Assembly (NCBI RefSeq): GCF_002224245.2
Contig: NZ_NKHK02000006.1
Span: forward strand, 62,001-126,000
DNA from: Moraxella sp. VT-16-12
GTDB lineage: Bacteria; Pseudomonadota; Gammaproteobacteria; Pseudomonadales; Moraxellaceae
Direction of reading: 5' to 3'
Length of the DNA: 64,000 nt
This document shows, piece after piece, positions 1 through 9,574 of the stretch (position 1 is the stretch's first letter; every line of letters begins with the position of its first letter). The translations under genes were made by a program, and so were the position numbers. The notes under the pieces were generated by a model that worked only from the letters and a program-made list of their open reading frames with translations, made no database searches and was not told the DNA's origin.

Positions 1-503
1 TTGCCTGTTTGACGGTGTTTATTACCATTGCCTTTTTTACCTTGCTTGGCGAGAATCTTTTAAAGGTGCTGGGAATTTCAGTGGGGTCGTTTCAGGTGGC
101 AGGTGGGATTTTGGTGTTTTTGATTGCCATTAATATGATGAATGGTGGCGGTAACCCTGTCAAACCCAATGCTGATGAAGTGGAAGTCAGCTCATCTTTG
201 GCGGCATCTGCTGTGGTGCCAATTGCCATACCAATGATGATAGGACCTGGGGGGATTTCTACGGTCATCATTTATAGCAGTCAGGTCAAAGGTGTATTTG
301 CCATAGCCATGATTTTATCGGCAGGTTTGTGTATCAGTCTGTTTTGTTATGTGTCGCTGATGATGGCAGGGCGGATTAGTCGCTTTTTGGGGGAGACTGG
401 ACTTAATATCCTAAGTCGTATCATGGGCATGTTGCTTGCGGCGGTGGCGATTGAGATTTTGGTAAATGGACTGCGTGGGCTATTTCCCCAATTAATGATT
501 TAG
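1..503 (+). CDS. MarC family integral membrane protein (5' end outside window)
   Basis: The reading frame is open from the first bases, so the true start lies upstream and about 165 residues of the C-terminal part are present. The protein is strongly hydrophobic, with several membrane spans. It has the MarC/UPF0056 pattern: LLGENLLKVLGIS, then a glycine-rich span with AGGILVFLIAINMM, a short polar loop, and a second half beginning AVVPIAIPMMIGPGGIST. MarC proteins are inner-membrane proteins of unclear substrate; the old link to multiple antibiotic resistance is not well supported. It ends just before a bidirectional terminator shared with accC. The family call is firm, the function is not known. 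Confidence 0.85.
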   Translation, partial: ACLTVFITIAFFTLLGENLLKVLGISVGSFQVAGGILVFLIAINMMNGGGNPVKPNADEVEVSSSLAASAVVPIAIPMMIGPGGISTVIIYSSQVKGVFAIAMILSAGLCISLFCYVSLMMAGRISRFLGETGLNILSRIMGMLLAAVAIEILVNGLRGLFPQLMI

Positions 504-516
504 TTGATTGGCATTT

Positions 517-540
517 AAAAACCCAGCGAACTGGGTTTTT
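517..540. terminator. bidirectional rho-independent terminator between marC-like gene and accC
   Basis: A perfect 10-bp stem, AAAAACCCAG and CTGGGTTTTT, closes a CGAA loop. The T-run on one strand and A-run on the other let it serve both converging genes. Confidence 0.85.
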
Positions 541-542
541 AT

Positions 543-1889
543 TTAGTGCTTAGTATTTAACAGATGAGTTTCAAGATAATGAATGTTTTGAGCATCTTCG
601 CTAAAATTTTCATCTACCAAAATCACATCACGATGTAGTGGCACGTTGGTTTTAATGCCTTCAATCACCAGCTCATCTAAGGCGTGGAGCATTTTTGCGA
701 TGGATTGCTGGCGAGTTTGGGCATGACAGATGAGTTTGCCAATCATTGAATCGTAGTAGCTTGGAATGTTATATCCTTGATACAGATGACTGTCAAAACG
801 CACGCCTGAGCCACTTGGGGCAAATAAATTATTGATTTGACCGGGGCAGGGCATAAATGTTTTGGGGTCTTCGGCATTGATACGGCATTCTATGGCATGA
901 CCACGAATGGTAATCTCATCTTGATGGTAGGACAGCCCATAGCCTGCGGCGATTTTAAGTTGTTCTACAATGATGTCAATGCCTGTAATCATCTCAGTAA
1001 CTGGGTGTTCTACTTGGACACGAGTGTTCATCTCAATAAAGAAAAATTCTTCATTTTCATACAAAAACTCAAATGTCCCTGCACCACGATAGCCGATTTG
1101 CTCGCAAGCACGCACACAAGCATCTAAAATGGGCTGTTTAATGTCATCAGGAATGCCGGGGGCAGGAGCTTCTTCTAGTACTTTTTGATGACGGCGTTGC
1201 AGTGAGCAGTCTCGGTCAAATAAGTGCAAAGCATTACCATCACCGTCCCCCAAAACTTGCACTTCTACATGGCGGGGATTTTTTAAAAACCTTTCCATAT
1301 AAACCGTATCATCACCAAAAGCACTTTGAGCTTCGGTTTTTGCAGCTTGGACTTGATTAATCAGCTCTTCAAAACGCTCTACCACACGCATACCACGTCC
1401 GCCACCACCAGCTGCCGCCTTGACGATGAGGGGGAAGCCAATTTTGCGAGCTTCTTCTTCGGCATTATGCAGAGTAATCGCCCCAACAGAGCCGGGGACG
1501 GTGGGTACGCCAGCTTCTTTCATGGCGTTGATGGCAGAGACTTTATTGCCCATCAAGCGGATATGGTCAGGGTGCGGACCAACAAAAGTCAATCCTGCTC
1601 CTTCAACTTTTTCGGCAAATTCAGCATTTTCGGACAAAAATCCATAGCCAGGGTGAATGGCGTCTGCCCCTGTTACTTCGGCGGCGGTCAGTAGGGCTGA
1701 GATGTTAAGATAGCTTTGGTTGGATGGGGGGTTGCCGATACATACCGCTTCATCACAAAACCTAAGGTGCATCAAATCCTTGTCGGCTGTGGAATATACG
1801 CCCACCGTCTGTATGCCAAGTTGTTTACACGCACGCACGATACGCAAGGCAATCTCACCACGGTTGGCAATCAGAAGTTTTTTAATCAT
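543..1889 (-). CDS. accC: biotin carboxylase subunit of acetyl-CoA carboxylase
   Basis: 448 residues, the usual AccC length. The subunit carboxylates biotin on BCCP using ATP and bicarbonate, the first half-reaction of malonyl-CoA synthesis in the cytoplasm. Visible signatures are the N-terminal [23 protein letters not shown] (about 79-87), the glycine-rich ATP-grasp lid GGGGRGMR (about 161-168) and [14 protein letters not shown] (about 286-299) with the catalytic region. It lies 10 bp downstream of accB in the same direction, the classic accBC operon. Nothing unusual was seen. Confidence 0.98.
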   Translation of the reverse strand: MIKKLLIANRGEIALRIVRACKQLGIQTVGVYSTADKDLMHLRFCDEAVCIGNPPSNQSYLNISALLTAAEVTGADAIHPGYGFLSENAEFAEKVEGAGLTFVGPHPDHIRLMGNKVSAINAMKEAGVPTVPGSVGAITLHNAEEEARKIGFPLIVKAAAGGGGRGMRVVERFEELINQVQAAKTEAQSAFGDDTVYMERFLKNPRHVEVQVLGDGDGNALHLFDRDCSLQRRHQKVLEEAPAPGIPDDIKQPILDACVRACEQIGYRGAGTFEFLYENEEFFFIEMNTRVQVEHPVTEMITGIDIIVEQLKIAAGYGLSYHQDEITIRGHAIECRINAEDPKTFMPCPGQINNLFAPSGSGVRFDSHLYQGYNIPSYYDSMIGKLICHAQTRQQSIAKMLHALDELVIEGIKTNVPLHRDVILVDENFSEDAQNIHYLETHLLNTKH

Positions 1890-1899
1890 GGGTCAAGCC

Positions 1900-2322
1900 T
1901 TATGCTTTATAACGAATGACAGGCTGTCCAAACTGCACGACTTCGGCATTAGACACCAAAATTTCTTCAATAATACCGCTTTGAGTGGCTTCTAAGGGGT
2001 TCATGATTTTCATGGCTTCAATGATGCCAAGCTGGTCGCCTGCTTCTACCTTTTGACCCACTTTGACAAAGGGCGGGTCATTTGGGCTAGGGGCAGAGTA
2101 AAACACACCCACCATTGGGGCGGTCTCTATTTTGCCACTTGGGGCTTTTGTCGTGGGGGCGGTAGGTGCGGTTGTGGTGCTAACGGCTTGGGGGACGGCA
2201 ACGGTTTGTACGGCAACATTACGAGTAAGATGAATGTAGTCGCCTTTTTTGCCGTATTCAAGATTTGCTAAATCTTTTTCTTCCATCAAGTCAATAAGTT
2301 CGCGAATTTGTTTGATGTCCAT
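1900..2322 (-). CDS. accB: biotin carboxyl carrier protein of acetyl-CoA carboxylase
   Basis: The ATG at 2322 was chosen because AAGGTG lies six bases upstream and because BCCPs begin MDIxxI; upstream in-frame GTG and ATG codons add only three residues. This gives 140 residues. There is an N-terminal conserved segment, a Thr/Ala/Pro-rich flexible linker (about 40-65), and a biotinyl domain with EAMKIMN, whose lysine (about 105) is the biotin attachment site. The usual motif is EAMKMMN, so Ile replaces the second Met. It carries biotin between AccC and the carboxyltransferase AccAD. First gene of accBC. Confidence 0.97.
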   Translation of the reverse strand: MDIKQIRELIDLMEEKDLANLEYGKKGDYIHLTRNVAVQTVAVPQAVSTTTAPTAPTTKAPSGKIETAPMVGVFYSAPSPNDPPFVKVGQKVEAGDQLGIIEAMKIMNPLEATQSGIIEEILVSNAEVVQFGQPVIRYKA

Positions 2323-2497
2323 TGTCATCACCTTAAAAAGTCAAAATACATAAAAACGAATTGTAACAAATTTTTTCAAAATCGCCTAGCACTTGCGGGG
2401 AATTTTGTAAAAATTTATTTAAATTTTTGTATAGTGTACATTCGTTGTAAATTTTTGCAAGTAATTTTGTGTGAACGACTGTAATATTTGTGCAAAA
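2323..2497 (-). promoter_or_regulatory. AT-rich accBC upstream region
   Basis: About 175 bp of very AT-rich DNA between the LOG-family gene end and accB. It must hold the accBC promoter. A perfect 8-bp inverted repeat (AAAAATTT, ATTT, AAATTTTT) lies near 2409-2428. No convincing -35/-10 pair could be chosen. In other gammaproteobacteria accB represses its own operon, but no known operator is identifiable here. Confidence 0.4.
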
Positions 2498-3115
2498 TTA
2501 AGACGATTGTGCGTTTAAAATTTGTTGATACCATGTTGGCATTGACCATTTGATGGCTTTGGTTGGTGTATAGGCATACATTTGGTCAAGCAAGTCATCT
2601 GGGTCATCGGAAACACAGACTAGTTTTAGATTGTCTTTTGGCATAAAACCTTGCTCGGCAGTATGTGCCAACAAAGCCATTACAGGGTCATAAAAACCAT
2701 TGGTATTTAATAGCCCAATGGGGCTTTGGTCTAGTTCAAGTTGGGCGTTAGACAGCACTTCAAACAACTCTTCATAAGTGCCAAGACCGCCTGCCATGGC
2801 AATATAGCCGTTTGCCAGTTCTATCATTTTTAGTTTGCGTTCGCTCATGGTGTTGGTTTTGATGAGTGTGGTTAGGTTGTCATGGACAATCTCTTTTTCT
2901 GCCAAAAAATGTGGCACAACGCCAATAACTTCCGCCCCGTGTGCCAAAGCGGTATCGGCCAGCGTTCCCATCAGTCCTACGCTGCCACCCCCGTAAACAA
3001 TGCGATGACCACGGCGAGCTAGGGTTTTTGCCATGTTTTGAGCAGCATGATAATAATCAGCGATGTTGCCAAGATTTGAGCCACAATAAACTGTGATATT
3101 ATTGAGTTGTTTCAT
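2498..3115 (-). CDS. LOG family (TIGR00730) nucleotide phosphoribohydrolase-like protein
   Basis: 205 residues with a Rossmann-like fold pattern: ITVYCGS at the start, GRRGHRIVYGGGSVGLMG, then the signature region AGGLGTYEELFEV. LOG-family enzymes hydrolyse cytokinin or purine riboside 5'-monophosphates to base and ribose 5-phosphate. The family motif is PGGxGTxxE; here the first proline is alanine while GG, GT and the glutamate remain, so the active site is probably intact. The start has AAGGA upstream. It overlaps the stop codon of the transporter gene before it (ATGA), so the two are translationally coupled, last in the yajC-sec operon. Confidence 0.88.
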   Translation of the reverse strand: MKQLNNITVYCGSNLGNIADYYHAAQNMAKTLARRGHRIVYGGGSVGLMGTLADTALAHGAEVIGVVPHFLAEKEIVHDNLTTLIKTNTMSERKLKMIELANGYIAMAGGLGTYEELFEVLSNAQLELDQSPIGLLNTNGFYDPVMALLAHTAEQGFMPKDNLKLVCVSDDPDDLLDQMYAYTPTKAIKWSMPTWYQQILNAQSS

Positions 3116-4029
3116 AAATTTTCCTTGTTAAAAAATGTTAAAGATGTCAAAAATCGCCATGGTTGAATCACACCGAAGCTCATGCCCACCAAGCCAACCA
3201 CCATGACCAAATCAAGTGGTTCACCCAAAAGTGGCACAGCAACAATGGCAGAAATAAAAGGGGCAACCGATGCGATGCCACCTGCGGTAAATGCGCCCAG
3301 TTTTGCCACTGCCAAAGCGTAGGTCATGGTAGCAACAATCATGACAATGACACTGTGAAACACCCCTTGTATGATGAGATGATGTGGTTTGACGTGGATA
3401 AAGTTTGGCTCAAAAAATAGTGCGTATATTGGCACATATATCAAAGCAGACCAAACGGCAGTGCAGCACATGATTTGCCATGCTGTCAGTGAGCTTTGCT
3501 TGACCAAAATGCCATAAGCCCCCCATGAAAAAGCACACAGCACAAATAAACCATCACCCATACCAAACGTTTGTTTTGTGATGACCATTAAGGCGGTCAT
3601 ACTCACAAGTGTTAAGCTGATGATGATTAGAGCGATTTTGGTGTCGTGGTCGGGACGTTTTTTTAGCCAAAATAACATGAGTAGGGCAGTGGCGACAGGT
3701 ATCATGCCATTTAAAAATACTGCCCCATGTGCCACAGGAGCGATTAAAAATGCACGATATACCAACATACTATAACCCACACCACCAAAGATAGCAAGGC
3801 TGATGGCGGTTTTTGACCATAAAAATTGATGGTTTTTTTGGTAGATGATGATGGGCAACAAGATGAGTGCTGAAACGCCAAACCGAATAAAAATGATGTC
3901 CCATGCACTAATGCCCCAATGAGCATTTAGGCGAGCAAATAAACTAAACCCACCCCAAATCGCCATCGTGATGATGACGAAAATATAACCTTGAATTGGG
4001 GTGGGTAGGCGATTAAAAAAGCCCATCAA
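3112..4029 (-). CDS. EamA/DMT superfamily transporter
   Basis: 305 residues, about ten predicted membrane helices arranged as two EamA repeats. The first runs from about residue 14 (GYIFVIITMAIWGG, typical of EamA openings) and the second from about 160. DMT proteins export amino acids or metabolites; the substrate cannot be told from sequence. It starts 3 bp after secF and overlaps the LOG gene by four bases, so it is probably cotranscribed with secDF without sharing their function. Confidence 0.88.
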   Translation of the reverse strand: MMGFFNRLPTPIQGYIFVIITMAIWGGFSLFARLNAHWGISAWDIIFIRFGVSALILLPIIIYQKNHQFLWSKTAISLAIFGGVGYSMLVYRAFLIAPVAHGAVFLNGMIPVATALLMLFWLKKRPDHDTKIALIIISLTLVSMTALMVITKQTFGMGDGLFVLCAFSWGAYGILVKQSSLTAWQIMCCTAVWSALIYVPIYALFFEPNFIHVKPHHLIIQGVFHSVIVMIVATMTYALAVAKLGAFTAGGIASVAPFISAIVAVPLLGEPLDLVMVVGLVGMSFGVIQPWRFLTSLTFFNKENL

Positions 4030-4032
4030 TGC

Positions 4033-5172
4033 TTAGTCTTTGGCATTTTGTAGATTGGGGTCGGCAAAAACTACGACTTCTTCGGTAAATTCAGGCTTGA
4101 CTTTAACCACAAAATCTTCACGAGATAGCCCCATGCGTAATGGGATTGAACTTGCGATATATACAGATGAGTAAGTACCTGCAATCGTGCCGATAAATTG
4201 AGCTAGGGCAAACCAAAACAGCCCTTCGCCCCCTAAAAACAGCATGGCAATGACCACAACAAAGACGGTGCCCGATGTCATAAAGGTACGCCTTAGGGTT
4301 TCGGTCAGCGATAAATCCACCACCTGACGGGGAGTAAGCCCACGCACACGGCGAAAATTTTCACGGATACGGTCATACACAACAATGGTGTCATTTACCG
4401 AATAGCCAATCAAGGCCAACACAGACGCAAGCACGGTCAAATCAAATGGCCAGCCAAAAATGGCAAACAAACCACACACCACAATCACATCATGAAATAG
4501 TGATAATACCGCCCCCACTGCCAATTTAAACTGAAAGCGTACTGCCACATAAATCATCATCAGCACCAAAGCCACGCCCAGTGCCATCAAAGAATTGAGA
4601 TAGATTTCGTTACCCAACTGACTGCCAATGACATTGATGTTTTCAACAGTAGCACTATTTTGGGGCAGATTTAAAGCTTCGGTGAGTGCTTGATTGAGGG
4701 TGCTGGCATCTTTGCCGTCTTGGGGTGGCAAGCGTACTAACAGCTCATCTCTTGTACCTAGATATTGAACGACAGCATCGTTAAAGCCTTTATCTGCCAA
4801 AGCACGAGTAACCGAAGCTTGCTCCACAGGCTGACTGTACTTCACATCAGCTGACACACCGCCAGTAAAATCCAGCCCTAAATTTAGCCCTTTTACCGAC
4901 AAAGCAATGACACTGGCAATCACAAGCAAAGTAGAAATGACCATCATGGGTATTTCTAATTTCATAAAAGGAATGATACGCTGATTGCCAATGAGTTTAA
5001 TGCCACCTTCTTTTTCAGCAATATCATCAGTATCGTTATTGCTAACGATGGCTTGACCGTCTAGTTTGGCATTGGCAGCAGCGTTACTGCCTTTACCATT
5101 TCGGCGGGGTGCACGGCGACGTGGGGTGGTTTTGCCATCGTCGGTAGGGTCAATCGGATTATTTTCTGTCAT
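4033..5172 (-). CDS. secF: protein translocase subunit SecF
   Basis: 379 residues. SecF with SecD and YajC uses the proton gradient to help pull preproteins through SecYEG. The six-helix SecF layout is visible: the first helix near residue 75 followed by GLDFTGGV, a periplasmic domain, then a helix bundle containing YSVNDTIVVYDRIREN. It is longer than common SecF (about 310-320) because of a roughly 65-residue polar N-terminus with an RRRAPRR basic patch, presumably cytoplasmic. A good ribosome-binding site, GGAGACAG, precedes the ATG. It begins 9 bp after secD. Confidence 0.97.
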   Translation of the reverse strand: MTENNPIDPTDDGKTTPRRRAPRRNGKGSNAAANAKLDGQAIVSNNDTDDIAEKEGGIKLIGNQRIIPFMKLEIPMMVISTLLVIASVIALSVKGLNLGLDFTGGVSADVKYSQPVEQASVTRALADKGFNDAVVQYLGTRDELLVRLPPQDGKDASTLNQALTEALNLPQNSATVENINVIGSQLGNEIYLNSLMALGVALVLMMIYVAVRFQFKLAVGAVLSLFHDVIVVCGLFAIFGWPFDLTVLASVLALIGYSVNDTIVVYDRIRENFRRVRGLTPRQVVDLSLTETLRRTFMTSGTVFVVVIAMLFLGGEGLFWFALAQFIGTIAGTYSSVYIASSIPLRMGLSREDFVVKVKPEFTEEVVVFADPNLQNAKD

Positions 5173-5181
5173 GTCTGTCTC

Positions 5182-7056
5182 CTAACCGATGCTGATTTTG
5201 GTTAAGTTTTTGCGATAACCATACCAAATTTGCATTAAGGCACGAGTTATGATGATGGCGGTAAATAGCGATGTTAAGATACCAATGGCAAGGGTGATGG
5301 CAAAGCCTTTGATTGGACCTGTGCCAATGGCAAACAAGATAAACGCGACCAGTAGTGTGGTTAAGTTGGCATCAAAAATAGAGCTAAATGCACGGTCAAA
5401 ACCTGCCATAATGGCAGTCTTGATGTTTGAGCCACCTGCGATTTCTTCACGAATCCGCTCAAAAATCAGCACGTTTGCATCCACCGCCATGCCCATGGTC
5501 AATACAATCCCTGCAATGCCGGGCAAGGTTAAAGATGAGCCAAGAATGCTCATGACCGCACCAAGCATGATGATGTTAAAAGCAAGGGCAATATTGGCAA
5601 TGACCCCGCAAGCACGATAAAACACAATCATCCATAAAAATACCAACAGATAACCGATTTGAGAAGCAAACAGACCTTTGTCAATATTTTCTTGACCCAA
5701 AGATGGACCGATGGTACGCTCCTCCACAAAATACATGGGTGCTGCCAAAGCTCCAGAGCGAAGTAGCAAAGCAAGCTCAGATGCTTCGGCATGACTGTCT
5801 AGCCCTGTGATGACAAAAGATGTGCCTAGCACCGCCTGAATGGTGGCACGATTAATGACACGAGTTTCAGCATAGGGCGTACGCACTTCGGTGGTTTCGC
5901 CAGTGGTGGGGTCAGTCTCAAATTTTACTCTTTGTTTGTTTTCTATGAACAAAACCGCCATTTGCTTGCCTTGATTTGGAGCAGTGGCACTTTGCATGAG
6001 TTTGCCACCAGCATTATCAAGGGTGATGGAGACTTGCGGGCGACCTGTTTCATCAACACCAACTTGGGCGTTTTGTACTCTGTCGCCTGTGATGATGGCT
6101 TGGCGGTTGAGTAGTAGTGGCATGCCATCAAGCGTACCAAAAGGAAATGCTTCTGTGCCGGCAGGTGGTACGCCCCCTGTAAAGCTGTCTGCCCCATCAG
6201 CAACCAAACGAAACTCCAAATTGGCAGTGCGTCCCAAGACGCGTTTGGCTTCGGCGGTGTCTTGTACTCCGGGCAACTCTACAACAATGCGGTTTGTTCC
6301 TTGGGATTGCACCAAGGCTTCTGCCACACCAAGCTCATTGATTCGGTTGCGAAGTGTGGTTAAGTTTTGACCTACTGCATACTCATTGATTTGGTTTAAG
6401 GAAGATTCGGTGTAGCTCATCTCCAAGGTTGCCCCGTCTTGGCTCATCACAGGACGTAGTGCAAAATCTGCCATCGTGCCTGCAAGCGTTCGTTGGGCTT
6501 TATCACGTTCGTCATTGCTATCAAAAGTCAAAACCATGCCATCTGTGGTGGTGCGTAAGCTTTTTATGGCGACCTTTTCGTTTCGCAGATGACGGCGTAC
6601 GTCTTGGCTAGCGGTTTCTAATCGCCGTTCTAGGGCTTTGTTCATGTCCACTTCTAGAACAAACCGCACCCCGCCACGCAAATCAAGACCAAGCTTCATC
6701 GGTTTTGCCCCAATGTCCCTAAGCCATGTTGGGGTGGTTTGAGCAAGGTTTAGAGCGACCACATAATTTTCACCCAAATTTTTACGCAAAGTATCTTGGG
6801 CTTTTAGTTGGTCTTCAGCGGTATTAAGACGAATCAGCACGCTGTTATTTTCAAGGTTGCCCCCATGATGGGACAGACCTGCATCATCTAGCAGACGTTG
6901 TGATTGGGTCAAAACGTTTTGGTCAAGACTTGTACCTGCTGATGTGCTGGTGATTTGTATTGCAGGTTCATCAGGATATAGGTTGGGTAGGGCGTAAATG
7001 CCACTAATGACAAGTGCGACCACGATGAGTATGTATTTCCAAGCAGGATAGTGCAT
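5182..7056 (-). CDS. secD: protein translocase subunit SecD
   Basis: 624 residues, normal for SecD. One N-terminal helix is followed by the family motif LGLDLRGGVRF, a large periplasmic region with the P1 and P4-type domains, and a C-terminal five-helix part with AVDANVLIFERIREE. It forms the SecDF complex with the next gene and drives late steps of protein export at the inner membrane. Middle gene of yajC-secD-secF; 85 bp separate it from yajC. Confidence 0.97.
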   Translation of the reverse strand: MHYPAWKYILIVVALVISGIYALPNLYPDEPAIQITSTSAGTSLDQNVLTQSQRLLDDAGLSHHGGNLENNSVLIRLNTAEDQLKAQDTLRKNLGENYVVALNLAQTTPTWLRDIGAKPMKLGLDLRGGVRFVLEVDMNKALERRLETASQDVRRHLRNEKVAIKSLRTTTDGMVLTFDSNDERDKAQRTLAGTMADFALRPVMSQDGATLEMSYTESSLNQINEYAVGQNLTTLRNRINELGVAEALVQSQGTNRIVVELPGVQDTAEAKRVLGRTANLEFRLVADGADSFTGGVPPAGTEAFPFGTLDGMPLLLNRQAIITGDRVQNAQVGVDETGRPQVSITLDNAGGKLMQSATAPNQGKQMAVLFIENKQRVKFETDPTTGETTEVRTPYAETRVINRATIQAVLGTSFVITGLDSHAEASELALLLRSGALAAPMYFVEERTIGPSLGQENIDKGLFASQIGYLLVFLWMIVFYRACGVIANIALAFNIIMLGAVMSILGSSLTLPGIAGIVLTMGMAVDANVLIFERIREEIAGGSNIKTAIMAGFDRAFSSIFDANLTTLLVAFILFAIGTGPIKGFAITLAIGILTSLFTAIIITRALMQIWYGYRKNLTKISIG

Positions 7057-7141
7057 AAGGGACTTCTTTTGTTAAGCCAATAACAAACCGATAAGTTAAA
7101 ATGAATGATTGTTGTAGATTTTCAAAGATTTTTAAAAGCAT

Positions 7142-7459
7142 TTAGATGGCATCAATCGTCCCTGTGGGCAACACACTAATGACGCTGGCACGTTGGATTT
7201 TGACTTCGGTTTGGTTATTTAGAGAGACAATGGCGTATTCGCCTTCAATTTTTTTTATTTTACCCATCAGACCGCCTGCAAAAATCACTTCTGTGCCAAC
7301 TTTTAAGGCTTCTACCATGGCTTTATGCTCTTTGGCACGTTTGGATTGTGGGCGAATTAATAAAAAATAGAAAATCGCAAAAATTGCCACCATTGGCAAA
7401 AATTGTAAAAACGCATTTGGTTGAGCAGGGGTGGCCGTTGCTAATATAGAAAGTAACAC
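7142..7459 (-). CDS. yajC: preprotein translocase subunit YajC
   Basis: 105 residues. One membrane helix (FLPMVAIFAIFYFLLIRPQ) is followed by the YajC cytoplasmic part, with RPQSKRAKEH and GTEVIFAGGLMGKI. YajC binds SecDF. The start is a GTG with AGGAG six bases upstream; no in-frame ATG fits better. First gene of the yajC-secD-secF-transporter-LOG operon. An extended -10 lies about 37 bp upstream. Confidence 0.95.
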   Translation of the reverse strand: MLLSILATATPAQPNAFLQFLPMVAIFAIFYFLLIRPQSKRAKEHKAMVEALKVGTEVIFAGGLMGKIKKIEGEYAIVSLNNQTEVKIQRASVISVLPTGTIDAI

Positions 7460-7495
7460 AATGTTCTCCTAATCAATGAATAAAAATAACATAAT

Positions 7496-7504
7496 ATGAT
7501 AGCA
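7496..7504 (-). promoter_or_regulatory. extended -10 element for yajC-secDF
   Basis: Read leftward, this is TGCTATCAT: a TG motif, one base, then TATCAT (5 of 6 to TATAAT). It is correctly placed upstream of the yajC GTG. No good -35 is seen, as expected for an extended -10 promoter. Confidence 0.5.
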
Positions 7505-7670
7505 TAAAATCACAATTTTGGGGCGCAAGTTTGATTTTTAAATGGTGGCAGGTGGTTTTATGGTGATAAATGACAATTTTGGGATAAATTTTTATCATTT
7601 TGGTATTTGCCCCTTGCAGTTGTGATGATTTTATCTTAACATAGGGGCTTTTATTTTATGTCATTGACCC

Positions 7671-8834
7671 ATGCCCCGACAGAGACTTTTGCTTTTCGTT
7701 CTTTTGTTTTTGCCCCTATCAGCATATGCTCAGCCTACTGTGGCTACCAATACCAACATCGCTTTACTTGTCTTTTATGTCAGTTTTTCAATCTTGGTGT
7801 CGTTTATTTGTTCTATCTCAGAAGCCACACTGCTGACCATGAGTCCAAGTTATGCAGACAGTCTAAGTGATGACAACCCCAAAACTGCCAAATTGCTCCA
7901 AGATGTTAAAGTAGATAATATTGGCAAATCCATCTCAGCGATTTTAACCTTAAATACCATTGCCAATACGCTCGGCTCACTTGGGGCGGGGGCTCAGGCA
8001 ACCATTGTGTTTGGCAATGCGTGGTTTGGGGTATTTTCAGCAGCTATGACCATGGCGATTTTGATTGGGTCAGAGATTATTCCTAAGACACTGGGGGCGA
8101 CCTATTGGCGTACCTTTGCTGTGCCTGTGGCGTACTATGTCAAAGGGATTAGCGTGCTACTTTTGCCTGTCATTTGGGTTACTGAAAAAATCACCAAACT
8201 GCTCACACGGGGCAATACAGGCAGTGATTTTAACCGTCATGAGTTTATCGCCCTTGCCAACCAAGGACAAAATTCAGGGCAGATGAGTGAACTTGAAACT
8301 CGTATTATTAAAAACTCACTTGCTCTTAGTATGATGAATGTAGAAGACATCGTAACGCCCCGTTCGGTGGTTATGGCATTTGAAGATACCATGACGGTGG
8401 GTGATGTGTTTGCCACTTACCCTAAATTGCCCTTTTCTCGTTTTCCTATTTTTTATGATGATTTGGATAATACCACAGGTTTTGTCTTAAAATCCGACCT
8501 GCTTATCGCCAAGGCCAACCAAGAGATTCATACGCCCATCAAGCAGTTTCGCCGTGAGATGACTTTTGTGTTTGCTAAGATGAAGCTGTTTGATTTGCTA
8601 GATTTGATGCTCAAAGAGCGTGTGCATATCGCTTTGGCGGTCGGAGAATTTGGTGAAGTCAAAGGGATTGTCAGCTTAGAAGATGTGCTTGAAACTTTGC
8701 TTGGTCTTGAAATTGTTGATGAGATTGACCGTGTGGACGATATGCAAGCGTTGGCTCGTCAGTTGATGGACAGACGCATGGCACGACTTGGGGCAAAGAT
8801 TGAGCACGATGAACATGATGAGACATCATCTTGA
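7671..8834 (+). CDS. CNNM (DUF21) and CBS-domain membrane protein
   Basis: 387 residues. An N-terminal hydrophobic stretch ends in a signal-like SAYAQP. The DUF21/CNNM transmembrane domain follows (about 30-190: ISEATLLTMSPSYA, IGKSISAILTLNTIANTLGSLGAG, and IGSEIIPKTLGA). A CBS pair comes next (about 200-350: MMNVEDIVTPRSVV, ALAVGEFGEVKGIVSLEDVLE). The C-terminal CorC/HlyC transporter-associated domain of longer family members is absent. CNNM/CorC-type proteins are linked to magnesium and cobalt efflux; older annotations say hemolysin. Upstream in-frame alternatives are weak; the ATG at 7671 was taken. It is divergent from the yajC operon. Confidence 0.87.
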   Translation: MPRQRLLLFVLLFLPLSAYAQPTVATNTNIALLVFYVSFSILVSFICSISEATLLTMSPSYADSLSDDNPKTAKLLQDVKVDNIGKSISAILTLNTIANTLGSLGAGAQATIVFGNAWFGVFSAAMTMAILIGSEIIPKTLGATYWRTFAVPVAYYVKGISVLLLPVIWVTEKITKLLTRGNTGSDFNRHEFIALANQGQNSGQMSELETRIIKNSLALSMMNVEDIVTPRSVVMAFEDTMTVGDVFATYPKLPFSRFPIFYDDLDNTTGFVLKSDLLIAKANQEIHTPIKQFRREMTFVFAKMKLFDLLDLMLKERVHIALAVGEFGEVKGIVSLEDVLETLLGLEIVDEIDRVDDMQALARQLMDRRMARLGAKIEHDEHDETSS

Positions 8835-8932
8835 TTTGGCACTAAAATTGCAACAAAATATTACAAAACCGTCATCATTCTTTATGGCTTGACTGTTATC
8901 TTAATGATTATCTAAGTTAATGATGAATATTT

Positions 8933-9466
8933 ATGAAAAAATCCACCGCTTTATTTAGTGCCACCTTAGCCATCATTGGTGTGTATTATGGTGCAAAACA
9001 ATGGCTTAAAAACCCCAAAGTTGCTCGTGCCGTTGGTGTGATGGGTCTGTCAGGCGTGATGGCAACAGCCCCAGCGTACGCCATGAGTGAAAGTGCTGTA
9101 CAATCTTTTGCTAATGCAATGAAAACATCTGCCAATGCCCAAAATATTGGACAGTTATCCGTGCTGATTGATGATGAAGCGGTAATTTCTTTGACCCGAC
9201 AAGGCAATACCGCCACATTGAACAAAAATGGCTATTTGCAACTCCTACAAAAATCATGGGCAGGTTCAAAGGATTATCGTTATGACATTGCCATCAGTGA
9301 TGTGGTTGTTAGTGGCAATCAAGCCAAAGCTCAGGTTAAAATCACCGAAAGCTGGGTTAAAAATGATAAAAAAACCACCATTACAACCGTATCACGAGCT
9401 ACTTTGCAGGATTCTGGTAAAAATGCGGTGTTATTAAGAGCAGTATCTCAAGTTACGGTAGAGTGA
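8933..9466 (+). CDS. exported protein of unknown function, NTF2-like appearance
   Basis: 177 residues, not recognised. The N-terminus is unusual: a hydrophobic stretch at about 7-23, a basic segment (KQWLKNPKVAR), then a second hydrophobic stretch ending APAYAM, which looks like a signal peptidase I site near residue 50. The remaining 127 residues have an alternating helix-then-sheet look (AVQSFANAMKT, then DYRYDIAISDVVVSGNQAKAQVKI), reminiscent of small NTF2/SnoaL-like domains; this is inference. It stands alone between the CNNM gene and mltD. Confidence 0.75.
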   Translation: MKKSTALFSATLAIIGVYYGAKQWLKNPKVARAVGVMGLSGVMATAPAYAMSESAVQSFANAMKTSANAQNIGQLSVLIDDEAVISLTRQGNTATLNKNGYLQLLQKSWAGSKDYRYDIAISDVVVSGNQAKAQVKITESWVKNDKKTTITTVSRATLQDSGKNAVLLRAVSQVTVE

Positions 9467-9516
9467 TTTTTGGATAATAACCATACAAAATAATTGCTAT
9501 TGATACACTTTATCCT

Positions 9517-9545
9517 TTGATATAATTGTTTTGCTATATTATAAT
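9517..9545 (+). promoter_or_regulatory. mltD promoter
   Basis: TTGATA (9517-9522) and TATAAT (9540-9545) are separated by exactly 17 bp, about 30 bp before the mltD ATG. This is a near-consensus sigma-70 promoter. Confidence 0.75.
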
Positions 9546-9574
9546 GGTGAAGTCTTTTTTATCATAGGATAGTT

